From assembly GCA_900768685.1 (NCBI GenBank), contig CAAGDX010000021.1:1-16409 (forward strand): 16,409 bases of DNA, read 5' to 3'. The translations under genes were made by a program, and so were the position numbers. Under the pieces are notes generated by a model. That model did not search any database. It was not told where the DNA came from and worked only from the letters and a program-made list of their open reading frames with translations. Shown in pieces: positions 13,515 to 16,409 of the stretch (position 1 is its first letter; the number at the start of each line of letters is the position of its first letter). Source of the DNA: Bacteroidales bacterium. GTDB taxonomy: Bacteria; Bacteroidota; Bacteroidia; Bacteroidales; Muribaculaceae.

Positions 13515-14969
13515 ATGGAAGTAAAAGATTTACAACCCGCTTTGGTTTTTCAAATCTTTGATGAAATAACTAAAGTTCCCCGTCCTTCAAAAAAAGAAGG
13601 AAAAATTCGTCAGTATCTCCTGGACTTTGCTGCTAAGCATGGAATAGCTGCTAAAACTGATGCTGTTGGTAACGTAGTAATGACAAAACCTGCTACTCCG
13701 GGACATGAAAATGCACCGGGCGTGATTTTGCAGGGTCACATGGATATGGTTTGTGAATCAAACGACAAATCATTTGACTTTGAAAATAATCCTATCAAAA
13801 CTATCGTTGATGGAGAATGGGTGCGTGCCGACGGTACTACTCTCGGTGCTGACAATGGTATAGGTGTCGCTGCTTCTCTTGCTGCACTTATCGACCCGGA
13901 ACTTGTTCACGGTCCACTGGAAGTTCTCGTTACTGTAGATGAAGAAACAGGTATGACCGGTGCTTTCGGACTTGAAAAAGGTATGATTAACGGTAAGATT
14001 CTCCTTAACCTTGACTCTGAAGATGATGCAGAAGTATATGTAGGCTGTGCCGGTGGCGTTGACACTACTTGCAAGTTTACATACAAACGCTCTATCGCTC
14101 CTAAGGACTTTGCATACTTCAAGGTTATCGTGACTAAAGGTCTCGGCGGTCACTCCGGCGGTGATATTCACCTCGGCAGAGCATGTGCAAACAAGCTCCT
14201 TGCTCGTTTCCTCTGGAACCTTTCCGCAAAATATGAGCTTTCTCTTATTGAGATTGACGGCGGTAACCTCCGCAATGCTATTGCTCGTGAGGCTCACGCT
14301 GTATTTGGAGTACCCGCAGACAAAAAAGAGGAAGTACGCATTGCACTGAACACTTTCGCTGCTGATATTGACAATGAATACAAGGGTGTTGAACCTACTC
14401 TCGAACTTGACCTTGAAACTGTTGAAACTCCGGAATACTGCGTAGATGCAGAAACTTCTACAAACGTTATCCGTGCACTTTACTGTGCTCCTCACGGAGT
14501 TATCTCTATGAGCCGCGAACTGGAAGGACTTGTGGAAACTTCCACAAACCTTGCTTCAGTGAAGATGCTCGGCGAAAATCAAATTCTCGTCACCACTTCT
14601 CAGCGTAGTTCCGTAGAATCTCGCAAATGGGATATCGCTCGCCAAGTTGAAGCTGTATTCCAACTTGCAGGAGCTGAAGTTACTCACGGTGACGGCTATC
14701 CCGGTTGGCAACCGAATATGGATTCTCCAATCATGAAGATTGCACGCGAAGCGTACGAAGAACTTTACGGCATCACACCTGCCATCAAGGCTATCCATGC
14801 CGGACTTGAATGTGGCTTGTTCAAGTCTGTTTATCCGGAACTTGATATGTGCTCTTTCGGTCCTACACTCCGCGGTGTTCACTCACCATCTGAAAAAATG
14901 CACATCCCGGCTGTGGAACGTTTCTGGCAGCAGCTCCGCAGAATCCTTGAAAAGGTAGCAAAACAGTAA
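13515..14969 (+). CDS. pepD: Aminoacyl-histidine dipeptidase (M20C)
   Basis: This 484-aa protein is a cytoplasmic zinc dipeptidase of the PepD (beta-Ala-His / Xaa-His dipeptidase) family, which releases amino acids from dipeptides. Metal-site and catalytic residues are visible: H75 and D77 in QGHMDMV, D113 in LGADNGIG, E143-E144 in DEETGMTGAFGL, the LDSEDDAEVYVGCAGG segment, and H428 in HAGLECGLF. The length is normal. The frame is open from an ATG at 13440, but the extra 25 residues are not family-like and span the leader hairpin. The start at 13515 (MEVKDLQPALVFQIFDEI) fits PepD proteins. It is the first of three co-oriented genes, with 19 bp to the next. Confidence 0.94.
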   Translation: MEVKDLQPALVFQIFDEITKVPRPSKKEGKIRQYLLDFAAKHGIAAKTDAVGNVVMTKPATPGHENAPGVILQGHMDMVCESNDKSFDFENNPIKTIVDGEWVRADGTTLGADNGIGVAASLAALIDPELVHGPLEVLVTVDEETGMTGAFGLEKGMINGKILLNLDSEDDAEVYVGCAGGVDTTCKFTYKRSIAPKDFAYFKVIVTKGLGGHSGGDIHLGRACANKLLARFLWNLSAKYELSLIEIDGGNLRNAIAREAHAVFGVPADKKEEVRIALNTFAADIDNEYKGVEPTLELDLETVETPEYCVDAETSTNVIRALYCAPHGVISMSRELEGLVETSTNLASVKMLGENQILVTTSQRSSVESRKWDIARQVEAVFQLAGAEVTHGDGYPGWQPNMDSPIMKIAREAYEELYGITPAIKAIHAGLECGLFKSVYPELDMCSFGPTLRGVHSPSEKMHIPAVERFWQQLRRILEKVAKQ

Positions 14970-14988
14970 ACCATATTTTCTTTTAGTA

Positions 14989-15711
14989 ATGTTAAAATCT
15001 GTAGCGGCAACGGTGTTATTTTTTGTGGCATCTTTGCCGCTACTTTATTCAAATGAAATAGAGGAGTATCAAGACAGTCTTGATAGATATTTCGACACTG
15101 TTTTCTTTCACTCCTCTCTTTTTTATCTTCCACCGGACGATTATGCTATTTCCGAAAGCGACTATGCTCAAGTGGCAGAAGAATTAGGCGTGGAAACAGC
15201 GGCAATCCGTGCCGTGGTGGAAATTGAAACGGGTAAAAATCACAGCGGCTTTTATTCCAAGTCGCACCCTATAATAAATTTTGACCGCAGTCTTTTCAGC
15301 CGGAATGTGAAAAAGTCCGGAATTTCCGTGCCTTCTGCCACATATTCTCGGATTATGGCGGATGCCGGCGGAAAATCACACGAAGAACGTAACTCAACCC
15401 GTTTTTCGCTTGCTGCGGAGGTTGACGAAACCCTTGCTGTGGAAAGCACATTCTGGGGAATGTTTCAGATTGGCGGCTTCAACTGGCGGCGATGTGGAGC
15501 AACTTCCGTAAAACAGTTTGAATACCTTATGAGCCGTTCCGAGCGGGACCAACTGGAACTGTTTGCACATTTTCTTGTTTCCACGGACTTGGTGAAATAT
15601 CTTAAAACTAAAAACTGGGCGGCATTTGCACGGCATTATAATGGTCCCAAGTATCGTGCTCGCGGCTATCACACACGCCTTGCCGCAGCATACAAAAAAT
15701 TTTCAAAATGA
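14989..15711 (+). CDS. Exported N-acetylmuramidase-family protein
   Basis: This 240-aa protein has an N-terminal hydrophobic signal segment (about residues 4-20), so it should be exported. The rest matches the N-acetylmuramidase domain first known from phage endolysins: IRAVVEIETGKNHSGF with the candidate catalytic Glu78, then IINFDRSLFSR (the family usually has ILFERH, so Glu is Asp and His is Ser here). FWGMFQIGGFNW and NWAAFARHYNGPKY follow. It should cleave the glycan strands of peptidoglycan. As a chromosomal gene with a signal peptide next to pepD, a cell-wall turnover role is more likely than phage lysis. Its stop overlaps the next start (ATGA). Confidence 0.87.
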   Translation: MLKSVAATVLFFVASLPLLYSNEIEEYQDSLDRYFDTVFFHSSLFYLPPDDYAISESDYAQVAEELGVETAAIRAVVEIETGKNHSGFYSKSHPIINFDRSLFSRNVKKSGISVPSATYSRIMADAGGKSHEERNSTRFSLAAEVDETLAVESTFWGMFQIGGFNWRRCGATSVKQFEYLMSRSERDQLELFAHFLVSTDLVKYLKTKNWAAFARHYNGPKYRARGYHTRLAAAYKKFSK

Positions 15712-16016
15712 CAGAATTTCTTGAATCATACAGCCTTACAGGACTTGCTATTGGTATATGCACATTCTTTATAATAGGCATTTATCATCCTATAGTGATT
15801 AAAACCGAGTATTACACCGGCACCCGTTTTTGGTGGATCTTCCTCCTTCTGGGACTCGCAGGAATAGCCGCTTCAATACTCATTTCAGACATTTTCTTCT
15901 CATCGCTCCTGGGCGTTTTCTCTTTCTCCTCTTTCTGGACAATAAAAGAACTTTTTGAACAAAAAGAACGTGTCCGCAAAGGTTGGTTCCCCAAAAATCC
16001 AAAACGAGAAGATTGA
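15708..16016 (+). CDS. DUF4491 family membrane protein
   Basis: This 102-aa protein has three hydrophobic segments (about residues 10-27, 42-60 and 64-80) and a basic tail ending GWFPKNPKRED. The sequence pattern (IIGIYHPIVIKTEYYTGTR, LISDIFFSSLLGVFSFSSFW, EQKERVRKGWFPKNPKR) matches DUF4491, a small inner-membrane family of Bacteroidota without known function. The start codon overlaps the stop of the muramidase gene by 4 bp, so the two are translationally coupled, which hints at a shared envelope role. Confidence 0.88.
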   Translation: MTEFLESYSLTGLAIGICTFFIIGIYHPIVIKTEYYTGTRFWWIFLLLGLAGIAASILISDIFFSSLLGVFSFSSFWTIKELFEQKERVRKGWFPKNPKRED

Positions 16017-16030
16017 AATTTTGCAAATTG

Positions 16031-16060
16031 TTTGCCAAATCAAAAAAAACAATATCTTTG
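16031..16060 (+). promoter_or_regulatory. Promoter of the small membrane protein
   Basis: TTTG at 16031-16034 and TATCTTTG at 16053-16060 with an 18-bp spacer match the Bacteroidota consensus. Transcription would start near 16067, only 13 bp before the ATG at 16080, which argues against the upstream open frame being used. Confidence 0.65.
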
Positions 16061-16079
16061 CAATAAAAATTTAAAGTAT

Positions 16080-16265
16080 ATGAATAAGTTTTGGAAAATA
16101 TTTTTGTACGTTCTGCTATATGTTGCACTTATGGCAATAATGATTTACTTCTATAATTTTTGGGTTACAATAGTGATTTGCGGAATTATTGGCGGTATAT
16201 ATGGACCACTTTTGGCAAAGGCAGTGTGTAGTTTGTTTAAGAGCCTGTTTCATAAGAAATGTTAA
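16080..16265 (+). CDS. Small membrane protein, C-terminus altered by element insertion
   Basis: This 61-aa protein starts MNKFWKIFLYVLLYVALMAI and has two hydrophobic segments (about residues 5-24 and 27-46). I recognise no family. The open frame extends upstream to 16032, but the promoter lies between, so the ATG at 16080 is chosen. The last seven codons (SLFHKKC) and the stop come from the element end that begins at 16241, so the native C-terminus was probably longer or different. Whether the product still works is unknown. Confidence 0.6.
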   Translation: MNKFWKIFLYVLLYVALMAIMIYFYNFWVTIVICGIIGGIYGPLLAKAVCSLFKSLFHKKC

Positions 16266-16409
16266 AAAATGAGGCTGTCAGTCATTGAGCAAGTTTGTTT
16301 GTGCTTAAAAGGGCGTGTGGCGAGCCACATAACCGTTAAGCACGGACAAAGATGCCAATGAATGGCAGAGCAGGCTAAAAGATAAGCTAAAGTAATTAAA
16401 TATAAAATA
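16241..16409. mobile_element. Element end (MITE/IS related), running off the window
   Basis: GAGCCTGTTTCATAA at 16241-16255, preceded by TAA, matches the terminal repeats at 9276 (13 of 15) and 9484-9498 (14 of 15 when inverted). AAATGTTAAAAAATGA just inside resembles ATGTTAAAGAATGA inside the 9276 element. No opposite end appears before 16409, so the element either continues beyond the window or is a one-ended remnant. No transposase frame is visible in the 169 bp present. Confidence 0.6.
16275..16368. repeat. Long imperfect hairpin, possible structured RNA
   Basis: Nested complementary arms form one extended stem: 16294-16308 with 16336-16350 (15 bp, two G-U), the top GTGTGG / CCACAT (16315-16330, CGAG loop), CATTG / CAATG (16283-16287 with 16356-16360), and the base 16275-16280 with 16363-16368. 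Short internal loops separate them. The G-U pairs kept in the stem favour an RNA, though an imperfect DNA palindrome of a mobile element is equally open. Confidence 0.6.

Noticed and set aside
13770..14495. Long minus-strand open frame (241 codons) opposite pepD
   Set aside because: It is an antisense shadow of pepD with no recognisable domain, and pepD motifs are intact on the + strand.
16294..16350. Possible integron attC site (GTTAAGC matches GTTRRRY, with GCTTAAA opposite)
   Set aside because: In attC the R boxes are at the outer ends of the hairpin. Here they lie in the middle of a longer stem, with only 27 nt between them, and no integrase or cassette array is visible.
1..16409. CRISPR array or tRNA genes
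   Set aside because: No regularly spaced identical repeats with unique spacers and no tRNA cloverleaf with a GGTTCRA-type arm were recognised.

Overview
The window comes from a member of the Bacteroidota, most likely of the order Bacteroidales. Three things point there: a thrA - phosphoglycerate-mutase-like gene - thrC operon, Bacteroidota-type promoters (TTTG about 18-21 bp upstream of TAnnTTTG) before several genes, and lipoproteins with a Bacteroidota-style surface-export tail. Gene starts lack strong Shine-Dalgarno sequences, which also fits. The genus cannot be fixed from the sequence.

Layout. Positions 1-70 are the 3' part of a 5S rRNA gene with its terminator. Next is a degenerate 9-bp-period repeat tract (121-256). 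A minus-strand threonine operon follows (thrA 5275-2840, ThrB2/ApgM-like 2838-1627, thrC 1622-312) with its terminator at 266-291. Divergent from thrA is a 7-TM AraC-type membrane regulator (5522-6631), then a predicted surface lipoprotein of the choloylglycine-hydrolase / acyltransferase Ntn fold (6826-8043). A HTH-Fic protein (8241-9275) follows, with an array of ATCGGGACAAA operator half-sites overlapping its promoter.

From 9276 to about 12636 lies an accessory insertion. It starts with a 223-bp MITE-like element (9276-9498) placed directly after the fic stop codon and ends with a collapsed 29-bp copy of the same element (12605-12633). Between them are an XRE-HTH/ImmA-IrrE metallopeptidase with its own palindromic operators, a 200-bp structured leader, and a tight three-gene cassette: a DUF4417-like protein, a 147-aa protein with a D/H-rich motif, and an acidic 135-aa protein. 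These genes look more AT-rich than their neighbours. The cassette is the best candidate in the window for an undescribed conflict or mobile-element system.

After the island the chromosomal-type genes resume: an OmpH/Skp-like lipoprotein (minus strand), then a plus-strand run of aminoacyl-histidine dipeptidase (pepD), an exported N-acetylmuramidase-family protein and a DUF4491 membrane protein. Last comes a 61-aa membrane protein whose C-terminus is encoded by a further copy of the same element end (16241 onward). That end is followed by a long, nearly continuous hairpin (about 16275-16368) running towards the window edge.
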